DNA of 64,000 nucleotides from contig NC_059346.1 in assembly GCF_019703515.2 (NCBI RefSeq), positions 50,265,501 through 50,329,500 of the forward strand. The letters are read 5' to 3'. Under the pieces are notes generated by a model that saw nothing but the letters and a program-made list of their open reading frames with translations, did no database searches and was not told where the DNA came from. This DNA is from Myxocyprinus asiaticus (lineage: Eukaryota > Chordata > Actinopteri > Cypriniformes > Catostomidae). Of this stretch, positions 56,122 to 64,000 are shown in pieces. Each line of letters starts with the position of its first letter. Position 1 is the stretch's first letter. The position numbers were made by a program, and so were the translations under genes.

Positions 56122-56620
56122 ATGCATGTACTGTCATGTTCTACCTTCTACAGAAAATAGTTCCTTTGATTGTCCTAGAAGTTTATTCTGCAGCTAACAC
56201 AAGCCTTTGTGGTTTCAAATGTACCTGGTCAGATTCGTAGAATATAAAGAACTGCAACAAGATGTACAGCACATCTGCATTATAACTGTAGAGTCTGCCT
56301 TTCTTAGAAAGAAAAATATATATCTACTTAATGACTGTTTTCTATTACTGAAGTCTGGGAGAACATTGACTGCTCTCACTGAGTGCTTAGTAATCACCAA
56401 TTTTGAGGAGGAGATCTCTAGGAGTATAGCCGTAATGGAGACTGTACTCTTGCCTAGAACTTATTTATCCATAGACAATATTGCTGTGTCTTCATATTTT
56501 CTGTTGCAGCCTATGAGCCAAATGAGGGTCTGAGAGAGGGAGAGAATGTAAGCATCTCTGGTAGATTTCGTTTTTGATTTTATGTTGGATTAGTGACAGA
56601 AAAACAGATCAGATCACTAC
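56122..56620. other. Unique non-coding DNA
   Basis: The frames at 56207-56533 (plus) and 56215-56400 (minus) overlap each other and show no recognisable domain. No element end is visible. Confidence 0.35.
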
Positions 56621-56625
56621 ATACC

Positions 56626-57042
56626 TGTAACACAGACTCCAGAGAACTGAGGGTTAGATCCATGTGCGGTTTATTTGTAAAGGTGCAAAAAGTAAACAAA
56701 CAGGCGAGGTTCAGGACAGGCAGCAAACAATTAAAGTATTAATCCAGGTGAACAGACGTAAACAAAGGCAGTCAGCAAAGAATCAGTTGGTGGGTAACCA
56801 GGCAGGAGTCAAACACAGACAGGCAGTAATAACAGAATGAATTCTCAGAAATGTTAGCAAGGCAAAACAAGCCTTCACAAAGAGTTGATAGTGAGGTGCT
56901 TAAATAGTCCTTGGAATTGGGAACAGGTGTGGGAGTAATCAGTCCAGGTAGGCATGCTGGGAAGTGTAGTTCCTGAAGCTCTCAGAACTCGGGTGAGAGA
57001 GACCTCTGGTGGTGAGTGGAGGAAGTCCTTGAGTTCGTGACA
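56626..57042 (-). repeat. Gypsy LTR, complete copy (417 bp)
   Basis: Plus strand from TGTAACACAGACTCC to GAGTTCGTGACA. In the element's direction it starts TGTCACGAACTC, has a TATTTAAG box (inverse at 56900-56907) and an AATAAA (inverse near 56667-56675). The outer 150 bp match 58090-58245 with few differences. Confidence 0.75.
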
Positions 57043-57300
57043 GAGCGCTTTTTTAGCTGCACAGGTGGGACAGTTGTTGACATAGGAGATGGTCTCAGCC
57101 TGCATAGTGTTCCACCAGAAATGGTTCCGAAGCAGTTGAAGTGTAGCTGAGATACCTGGGTGTCCGGAACTGGTGGTATGAACCCATTGTAAGGTCTTCT
57201 CCCGAAGGGGCTGTGGTACTTAGGTCTTATTAGGAGGACAGTCAGGGGGAATCGGGTCCTGAATCTGAGCTCGGGCAATCTCGGTCATGATGTCCCACTG
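57043..57300 (-). pseudogene. Gypsy integrase N-terminal zinc-binding scrap
   Basis: The minus strand reads WDIMTEIARAQIQDPIPPDC and [15 protein letters not shown], then [19 protein letters not shown] and [13 protein letters not shown]. The His of SGHPG with the paired Cys of NNCPTC belong to the HHCC zinc-binding domain at the start of Gypsy integrases, which helps hold the viral-type DNA ends during insertion. A one-base shift lies near 57220-57230. Immediately after AAKKA the LTR begins, so the catalytic core and chromodomain region are deleted. Inactive. Confidence 0.7.
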
Positions 57301-57309
57301 TGCACAAAA

Positions 57310-57631
57310 CCACGCTGTGGTCAATAAACGAAGTGAAGACGTTCCTCTCGTTAGCGACGAACAAAACGACGTGAAACGAAAAAGTTTTTCAGGAAGTGTC
57401 TCAGCTGTTGGCCGCACACGTCTACCACTGGACCTACCAACAGTGTAGGGAAAAGTTAAACAAACTAAAAAGTGACTACAGAACCATCAAGGACCACAAC
57501 AGCCGGAGTGGTTCAAACAAAAGAAAGTGGAAGTGGTTCGACCAAATGGACACTATCTATGGCAATAGACCGGCGAGCAATGGGAGGGAGAGTTCCCTGG
57601 ACTTGCCGTTGTTGGAGTCCACGATGGAAGC
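57310..57631 (+). pseudogene. Harbinger Myb/SANT-like DNA-binding protein, partial
   Basis: Harbinger transposons carry a second gene for a Myb/SANT-like (trihelix) protein that binds the element ends and brings the transposase to the nucleus. Here the readable part starts WSINEVKTFLSL, has a stop or frame change near 57375, then VFQEVSQLLAAHVYHWTYQQ, CREKLNKLKSDYRTIKDHNS, RSGSNKRKWKWFDQMD and NRPASNGRE. The spacing Trp...Trp/Tyr...Trp and CREK-KLK..Y fit the three-helix fold. It runs up to a GT at 57634 that could be a splice donor. A host MSANTD gene is possible, but the adjoining transposon end and the LTR make an element copy likelier. Interrupted, so inactive. Confidence 0.55.
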
Positions 57632-57950
57632 TGGTAGGTTTTGTTACATTAACTCTATATTCTGCTTGAAAGCTTCACTTTATTTAGTTGACCAGCTTGC
57701 TTCTAAAACAACAAGGCCAATTTAACGGTTACACTTGTATAAAATCACCATGCAACAACTGTTTTATGCAGCACAATGAGCTAGTAGCTAACAGCTAGCG
57801 GTCGTGTTATTTTTTATGGTCAGTAATGTTTGTGTCGCGTTTAAGATGATGTCACAGCAGTAGAGGTGCACTATGACGATAAGCCTATAATCCCACCCAC
57901 GTTGAGGCGGCACAAAACTGCAGTGGAAAAGCAAGCTCAGAAAAGTAAAG

Positions 57951-58068
57951 CGAGCAGAGCCGAGCCGAGCAGAGCCGAGCAGAGCAGAGCCGAGCAGAGC
58001 CGAGCAGTGCAGAGCAGTGCAGAGCAGTGCAGAGCAGTGCAGAGCAGAGCCGAGCCGAGTCGAACCGT
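57951..58068. repeat. (GAGC[C/A])n minisatellite with four GCAGTGCAGA units
   Basis: Five-base GAGCC/GAGCA units, including four ten-base GAGCAGTGCA units at 58001-58050. Flanked by TGCAGTGGAAAAG on both sides (57919-57931 and 58074-58086). Confidence 0.8.
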
Positions 58069-58089
58069 AACGTGCAGTGGAAAAGTGCC

Positions 58090-58245
58090 AATAGTGAGCT
58101 GCTTAAATAGTCCTTGAAATTGGGAACAGGTGTGGGAGTAATCAGTCCAGGTAGGAATGCTGGGAAATGTAGTTCCTTAAGCTCACAAAACTCGGGTGAG
58201 AGAGACCTCTGGTGGTGAGTGGAGGAAGTCCTTGAGTTCGTGACA
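58090..58245 (-). repeat. Gypsy LTR, outer part of second copy
   Basis: Matches 56886-57042 from ATAGTGAG to GAGTTCGTGACA. The inner part of this LTR is missing where the Harbinger fragment lies. Confidence 0.75.
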
Positions 58246-58250
58246 ATACC

Positions 58251-58614
58251 CCTGACCTTTACATCCTTGCTGAGCTGCTTAATGCATGTGTCCAACAACA
58301 AAGAAAAACAAGATGTTTCTAATAAAAATCAAACAAACAAACAAACAAACAAAACTATCCAAATTAATCTACCAAGACTATTCAATTTTCTTTATGCAGA
58401 ATTTTTTGAGCTGAAAATAATATGCCTATCTTGTAATTTAAGGAAGTACTTCTATAAAAGGGTAAATCAGACTTGCAAAAATATATGTTCTGGTCAAGCT
58501 CAGACACTTAAACTTTATTAATAATAACTTGATTATTTATGGAATGGACAGGGAAATTAACAGGATGCAAAACAGGATAGAAATAATTAACAGTTTAACA
58601 GATTAAAGGGGACA
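58251..58614. other. Unique non-coding DNA with (AAAC)n
   Basis: A (CAAA)n tract at 58330-58353. Nothing else recognised. Confidence 0.4.
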
Positions 58615-58652
58615 TATTATGCAAAATCCACTTTTTTAATTTTTTTCAATTT

Positions 58653-59089
58653 ACGACTTGCAAATCTGAAGTTGGGTCACGGAGAGTTGGTATCGATCTA
58701 TCCTTGATTCTTAGCTTTGGAGCAAATCCAGCCTTGTGTTGACCATCGTTGTGTATAGACAACCACAAAATATGGTAAAAGACCATCCCCTCATTTCTTT
58801 CCTTTCCCTATCAATCCAAAACAGTGTCCCCGAATGAGCCGTTCAGGTTTGCAGCCCCTTATGACGTCAAAAAGGGGAAAGGTAACGCCCACGGCTAGCG
58901 AAGAGATCATTAAAACCTGAGCGAGCAGCACACAGTCTGCCATAATTATCTCCTCGCTAGAGCTGCTTGTGCTAACTCGGACTGCTTCATCAACGATGGT
59001 CAACACAAGGCTGGATTTGCTTCAAAGCTAAGGATCAATGATGGATCAATACCAACTCTCCATGACCCAACTTCAGATTTGCAGGTCGT
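58653..59089. repeat. Long inverted repeat, ~99-bp arms
   Basis: The arms 58653-58751 and 58991-59089 are complementary with about seven mismatches; shared words include CAACGATGGTCAACACAAGG, CTGGATTTGCT and CCCAACTTCAGATTTGCA. The 239-bp centre is unique. AAAGGGGACATATTATGC just upstream (58606) resembles the end of a common fish DNA transposon, so the whole may be the core of a foldback element. Confidence 0.8.
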
Positions 59090-59520
59090 AAGGTTTGCAC
59101 TTTATATTGTTTTTTTATGTTAGCAATTTGGCTTTCTGAATTTTCTTGTTTGCACGTTGTGTGAAAAATCCTTGTTGTGAAAACATTGTGCTTTGTGTAA
59201 TGTTGCAACTAGTCCCTAACTACCTTATTCCATTACAATAAAGCTGTAGCTATGTTTTGGTTATGATATAAACTGATTGGCGTCCTCCACAGTCCCACTT
59301 GAGTGGTCATGCAATGAAGATGATAATGAAGTAATTATTTCAAAAACGATTATGAAACGATAGTGGTATTTTCGACAACTATAGCTGTTTTTCATATTTC
59401 ATAACTCAACATTTGTTATGCACAATACAGTAAGATGATTGAGTGTGTTCTCCATGTTATTCATAATTTTTTAACTGTTTAACTATTGGCACCAGCAGGA
59501 AACGCACAGCCCACTTACAG

Positions 59521-59908
59521 AAAGTTTGACACTATGTATAATTATTTTCTTGTCAAAATTCATTTATTTCCATCTTAGGAAAGAAAAATAAACAACATGT
59601 AGCAATATAATGCTTTATTAACATTTTCCAAACAAAGCCTTCCACAATATAATGATAGAAATGCACTAATATAGCACCAATTCATGTAACATTAAATGTT
59701 TTCCAGAGTCTAATTGGGAGGTTGACTAATTGAAAGAACTAGTCCACACATAGGTTGCATATTCATTGCAATGGGCATTAAATCTCTTAAACTCTCATCC
59801 TCCACAGTATTAATCTGCCGAAAGATTGTTGTTATCCGCTTTGCTACAGCTATCGTGAAGCTGCATTCATGATTCGCGTCAAAGCGGCAACACCAACGTT
59901 GTGTATTT
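59521..59908 (-). mobile_element. Fragment of the copy A hAT-like family
   Basis: The reverse complement of 22480-22870: TTGACACTAT, TTTATTTCCAT, AACATTTTCCAAACAAAGCC, TTGCATATTCA and CTCTTAAACTCTCATCCTCC occur in matching order. Also matches 39480-39610. Confidence 0.6.
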
Positions 59909-60160
59909 TTTTTTTAAATAGTTAATTTAGATGTGAAGCAATTTTATAAGTTCAAATGAATGAATTTTTATTACCAGTCATTAGTGATTACTCAGTAAGA
60001 ATATGTAGAATATAATATATAAGAATATAAGAATTTGTTTATTTAATTATTATTATTTATTTTTTGTTCATTTATTATTTTATAGAGATTGATGAAATAA
60101 AGAGTTGATGAAATATTCTTAAAGCTGAGCATAACTAGATATATATTCACTATAAAAATG
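59909..60160. other. AT-rich spacer
   Basis: No gene or element end recognised. Confidence 0.35.
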
Positions 60161-60250
60161 TCTATGACAAGACTTGTCCAGGCCAGGAAATCACAATTTT
60201 AAAATTCCCTGATATTTCCAGGTTTTCCATGGCCGCGGGAACCCTGTACG
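60161..60250. mobile_element. hAT-like terminal fragment (GGGAACCCTG)
   Basis: TTGTCCAGGCCAGGAAATC, ATTTCCAGGTTTTCCATGG and CGCGGGAACCCTG are typical of one end of a fish hAT family. Related text at 18660-19030. Confidence 0.4.
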
Positions 60251-60495
60251 TTACCTGATATGATAGCTGCTTTTCTCTTTAGCAATATCTCAGACACTTG
60301 CTGATTTATTTTGTTACATAAATGTGTTTAGGTAGTATAATTGCCAAACACAGGTGAACCACGGCAGGTCAATTTAAGCTGTGGTATGGACCTATGTTTA
60401 CACACATCATTGTTTATTAGAGTGAAATTATGAATAATAATGCCTCTGTAAACAAATAACTGGCCTGCAGGATGTGGTCTAGCACTTCTGCAAAC

Positions 60496-60530
<35 letters not shown>
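60496..60530. repeat. (CA)n microsatellite
   Basis: About 17 uninterrupted units. Confidence 0.95.
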
Positions 60531-60535
<5 letters not shown>

Positions 60536-60905
60536 CAGGAGCCAGATGCTTGCCAAAAAAAATAAAAAATAAATAAACAGATGTGCAAGCCCACTTCATC
60601 TCTTTTTACTTTTAACTCCTGTCCTGATTTCATTTATGCTTATCAAAGAGGGGCATCTTTAATATCAAAACCTTTGAAGTCAATCACATTTTGGCATTAA
60701 ATGTAATTAGAGATCAACAGTGCTTGTAGAACATAACAGAATAACCACATTCCTGCACATTATGTTCATTTTATACAAAGTCTCTGGTGGATAAACACGT
60801 TTTCATCTCATTCACACTCTTTATACTGTGTCTTACAAAACTTTATAGCATCAATTTGCATGATATTACTGTATAGGAACAGGATGTTCATTATACAGAA
60901 ACTGC

Positions 60906-60927
60906 AAACACACACACACACACACAC
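60906..60927. repeat. (CA)n microsatellite
   Basis: About 11 units. Confidence 0.9.
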
Positions 60928-61176
60928 GTTTCATTTGCTCATCTATCAAAATGGGGACATACCATAGACTTCTATTGTTTTTATATAAAGCTATCCTTAT
61001 ATAAAAACCACAAACTTAACCCTTACAGAACACTTTCTGCAATATTATAATTTTAAAAATCATCATTTAATTTATGTATGGAAAGTTGACAACTCAAAAT
61101 GTACCCGAAGGAAGGTTTTGTCCGATTTGGCTCACTTTTGGGTACAAAATTGCCCCCAAACTACAGCTAAGTAAAT

Positions 61177-61202
61177 ACACACACAAACACACACACACAC
61201 AC
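61177..61202. repeat. (CA)n microsatellite
   Basis: About 12 units with one AAAC interruption. Confidence 0.85.
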
Positions 61203-61584
61203 TAACGCAACTTAGAGTGTACAAAATTTATAGGAGATTTATGTGCCATTTGCTTGCTGTTGCTGTTAATGAGGATACCGTTAGATGGATCCATTTCAAG
61301 TGCAATGTCATTGTTTACTACGTGTAAACTGACCCGTTACAGTATCCTACTTGCACTGCGTGTAGTCTTGATGCATCAGCAAAGCATTAAAAGCTACATT
61401 AAAAAAGAAGTAATAAATAAATTGAAGACAAAATGCCACCATTAAGTGCATTGAAACTGTACCAATAACATATTAGACTTGATCTCTTCTCAATGGCTTT
61501 TAAACTTTTAAAGTAAAAATTTAGTAAGGATTATGCTTGCAAAATACGTAAAATACGGCAATGGAAAAGACTAAATACACTGTA

Positions 61585-62100
61585 TACAATAGGGTCTAAA
61601 AAGTCAGACCACAAGTGAAAATGTTTCTACAGTATTTTGCATTCTGATCTAAATTAATACAACATTTTTAATTTAAAATTATATTATCAATATAACAATT
61701 TGAGTGAAAAGTTGAATTTAAAAATGTACATGCATTTGAGAACTTATTTGGTATGTTCCCCTTAGCTTTAATGACAGCATGCACTCGAGCTGGCATGGAC
61801 ATAAAAAATTTTCTGCAAAATCTGTTGATACATGTTATCTTAACATAATCTGACACTGTTCCAAAGAGCATCTTGTGAGCTTCAGTGAAAGCATGGAAAT
61901 ATGATCTTTTGTAAAGAGAAGTTAAGCACAGCAATTCATTGACTCTAGATAGAGATGGCTGAACATCAAAATGTGAGAGGAGACAAAAGAGGTTTGGGGC
62001 ACTTTGCTGTATATCAATCATGGGAAAAAGTGTAAACTTGAGAAGAGTGAAGATGATAGAACAGTTTACAAATCAAAGATTCTTATATTTTGTTCAAACG
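61585..62100. repeat. Possible decayed Tc1-like fragment
   Basis: AATAGGGTCTAAAAAGTCAG and AGACCACAAGTGAAAATGTT resemble one terminal type of fish Tc1 elements, and GCATGCACTCGAGCTGGCAT is a word seen in the same repeats. No transposase frame and no clear right end. Confidence 0.3.
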
Positions 62101-64000
62101 TTTGAGAATTAAGTGAAAGCAGGCATTGCGACCAAAACCAGGACAGCTTAGAAATAATAAAAATGCATATATTTAATTGGTTTAATACAAGTTAAAGTCT
62201 ATTGACAGTGTTTGTGGCATAATGCTGATTACCACAGAACATCATTTTCGACTCATCCCTCTTTTTCTAAAGAAAAAAATTACTTTAATAAGGATCATCA
62301 TTTAAGCAGGTCCAATACACAAAACATTCACTGCACACTATTTCAACAGGTGTTAACATGACTCTAGTGTGATAAAATGGCTTACTAACCTTGTCCGTGT
62401 AAGGTTATCCAGTATTTCAATTTTGTGGAGTGCCGGTAATTCTTGTAGGCCTAAATCCCGGTAACTTTCGCATGATGTTAAGGAAACCAAAAAAAAAGTT
62501 CACATGGCTTTGAATTTTCAGCTTTCATCACTGTCTTCTGTTTCCATCTTGTTATCCTGTCTATGAACAGATGTACTGAGAAGATGCATCCCCAATGTGT
62601 GCTTCACTAAACAAAAGGTTGGACCACTATAGTAGAAGAGCTTCGGCCAGCAAACATGCCCGTTATGGTCTAGTTATCGACTGTGGTCCATTCTGACGAG
62701 TGAAAAAGTCAGCTCTCATACCTGGCCCAGCAACAGCTGTCACGTTCGCATGTAAATTTGAATTCTCCGCTGTAATGCGAGTTTATGCATGAGGCAGCGC
62801 AGTGATTGGATGGAAGCATTCCTTCTTATGAATAATGTGGAGAAACACTCAGAATCGAATAATGTATTAGTGTACTCTACTATCAACCCAACACAGAGTT
62901 TACGCGTATACCTCATATTTTATGACATTGCTTCAAGTTTTGTTTTTAAAAAGTAAGATAATAAAAAAAGATAAAATTAACCACTTAACCTAAACAACAA
63001 ACATAATTATTAGTGCTAACATTAGCCACTTTTCACCATCTGGCCAAAAGGTTCTCATTGCTGCATGGTTACAGTTTCTTTTTCCACAGTCATTCTTAAA
63101 TGTATGTAACAAATAGCAAAGTAAACATAGCGGGTGCACTATGAGGGACAATTACATATTCAAGGTTTTTAGGACTGCTTTTCCCCCTGGTTTGTACTCT
63201 GCTAAAGCGCAGGAAAGACAAGTCCCATATCACAAAAATGAAAGCAAAGATAAAAAAAGATTGCTACTTCTCAAAACAGTCAGATAGGGCCACATACACA
63301 CTGTTTAGAGAGTGATAACATACTATAACCATAGCAATGTTTTGTTAAAACACCTAAAAGGGAAATGGCAGTCGTATTTGTAGTGCATAGGTGGTAATAA
63401 TGTAATAAAGATGTGTATTTACAAAGGTTTCTAAGTGCTCAGTTTGACTGGATTATCTCATAACAGCTGCTTTGCTGAGAATTAATGACAGAATGACATT
63501 TGCCATTCCAAAGAACAAATCGGCTAATGCACTGATCAGGAGACTCAACATAAAAGGATTTCCACTACTGCCACAGAAAATGGGGGCATTCCTGGAAAGA
63601 GATCGAAAAAGTTTAAAAAAGGCGTGTGTAAACACTAAGAACAGATTACAGTTCCAGTAAGCTGGATGGGCAAGACTTTTAGAGAAAATACCATTGCTCC
63701 TCCTAAGAGGGTTTATAAAGCCTAAGTATTCTCAAGAATGACAGCTCATAATATACAGGCATGACATCGAGTAATCTAAAGGGAAAGACATTTTCAGTTA
63801 ATTGCACAAATATGAGATCAATGACTAAACGGGGGCAGGAGATGTGTCGACTATGTGCTGTGTCTATCTGAGCACATTAAAGAATGTCAAGCTTTGATCT
63901 AGGTGCACACTTGTAATCCCTCTGCAGGGGCAAACTGAGGTGGAATCTCAGTGGATTACTCTGCGATTTATTTGAAACCGTCCTCTGTTTGTCCCGTTAC
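62101..64000. other. Unique non-coding DNA to window end
   Basis: No gene, RNA or element is supported. The frames at 63453-63660 overlap on opposite strands without recognisable domains. 63800-64000 is of balanced composition and may be regulatory. Confidence 0.35.

Larger units (their letters stand above)
57305..58089 (+). mobile_element. Harbinger-like fragment (Myb/SANT frame plus 3' end)
   Basis: Starts inside a Myb/SANT-like frame without a left terminal repeat and ends at a GC-rich minisatellite and GTGCAGTGGAAAAGTGCC, typical of the right end of a fish Harbinger group. It sits in the second Gypsy LTR: LTR text resumes at 58090 (ATAGTGAG). The left border lies on the integrase scrap, so a deletion accompanied or followed the insertion. 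Confidence 0.55.
56626..58245 (-). mobile_element. Gypsy-type LTR retrotransposon remnant with 5-bp duplication
   Basis: Minus-strand element: a full LTR at 56626-57042, an integrase scrap (57043-57300), a Harbinger-like fragment (57305-58089) and the outer part of a second LTR (58090-58245). ATACC stands directly outside both ends (56621-56625 and 58246-58250), so both outer LTR ends belong to one insertion. Gag, protease, RT and most of the integrase are deleted. Confidence 0.75.
60251..61584. other. Unique DNA between microsatellites
   Basis: Apart from three (CA)n tracts, nothing is recognised. Confidence 0.35.

Noticed and set aside
57310..57631. A host MSANTD-type gene
   Set aside because: It lacks an intact frame, lies inside a Gypsy LTR remnant and adjoins a Harbinger-like end.
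57951..58068. CRISPR-like array
   Set aside because: The units are contiguous five-base repeats without spacers, and the sequence is from a vertebrate.
63453..63660. Overlapping frames on both strands as a small gene
   Set aside because: No domain, no splice signals and no promoter context; neither frame is favoured.

Overview
The window looks like intergenic or intronic DNA from a teleost fish, most likely a cypriniform. The case rests on its repeat content: DIRS-type tyrosine-recombinase retrotransposons, a Tc1-like transposon, L2/Rex-like and fish L1 non-LTR elements, Gypsy LTRs, hAT- and Harbinger-type elements and many (TA)n/(CA)n microsatellites, in an AT-rich background. I found no host protein-coding gene, no tRNA or rRNA gene and no CRISPR array. 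Almost every protein-like reading frame belongs to a decayed mobile element. Family names come from recognising motifs by eye, without a database search.

Layout, left half. 1-1175 is the 3' end of a DIRS element (recombinase C-terminus, 3' UTR, terminal repeat), followed by a short DIRS-derived element with inverted ends (1171-1505), a MITE (1675-2026) and a dispersed repeat (2424-2690) that recurs inverted at 27118-27390. 6686-9085 is a second, internally deleted DIRS copy (left terminal repeat with TATA box, gag-like frame, reverse transcriptase start). 11571-15569 is an L2/Rex-like LINE on the minus strand whose simple-repeat tail was entered by a complete Tc1-like transposon (11810-13334). 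19138-20404 and 20671-23570 hold hAT-like material, the latter broken by a smaller inverted-repeat element and a solo LTR. 28594-30770 holds a SINE-like fragment and two DIRS recombinase pieces joined head to head.

Right half. 32350-35963 is a hAT-like element carrying a second minus-strand L2/Rex-like LINE (32661-35759). 39889-40827 is a non-autonomous hAT element with an 8-bp target duplication. 41521-41714 is a scrap of the first LINE family and 41807-42043 is a solo LTR with a 5-bp duplication. 43010-44400 contains short palindromic elements. 45470-53347 is an L1 complex: a minus-strand L1 (46519-52230) between plus-strand L1 pieces. 53677-56113 is another hAT with an 8-bp duplication, itself containing a truncated LINE. 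56626-58245 is a minus-strand Gypsy remnant carrying a Harbinger-like fragment. 58653-59089 is a long inverted repeat. From 60.3 kb onward the sequence is mostly unique.

The elements do not form a working pathway. What they record is layered insertion: Tc1 into LINE, LINE into hAT (twice), LTR into hAT, Harbinger into LTR, L1 beside or into L1. Several layers are supported by target-site duplications visible in the sequence. No previously undescribed functional system was evident. The most unusual items are the head-to-head DIRS pieces, the miniature DIRS-ended element, the Gypsy/Harbinger composite and two LTR insertions that share the duplication ATACC.
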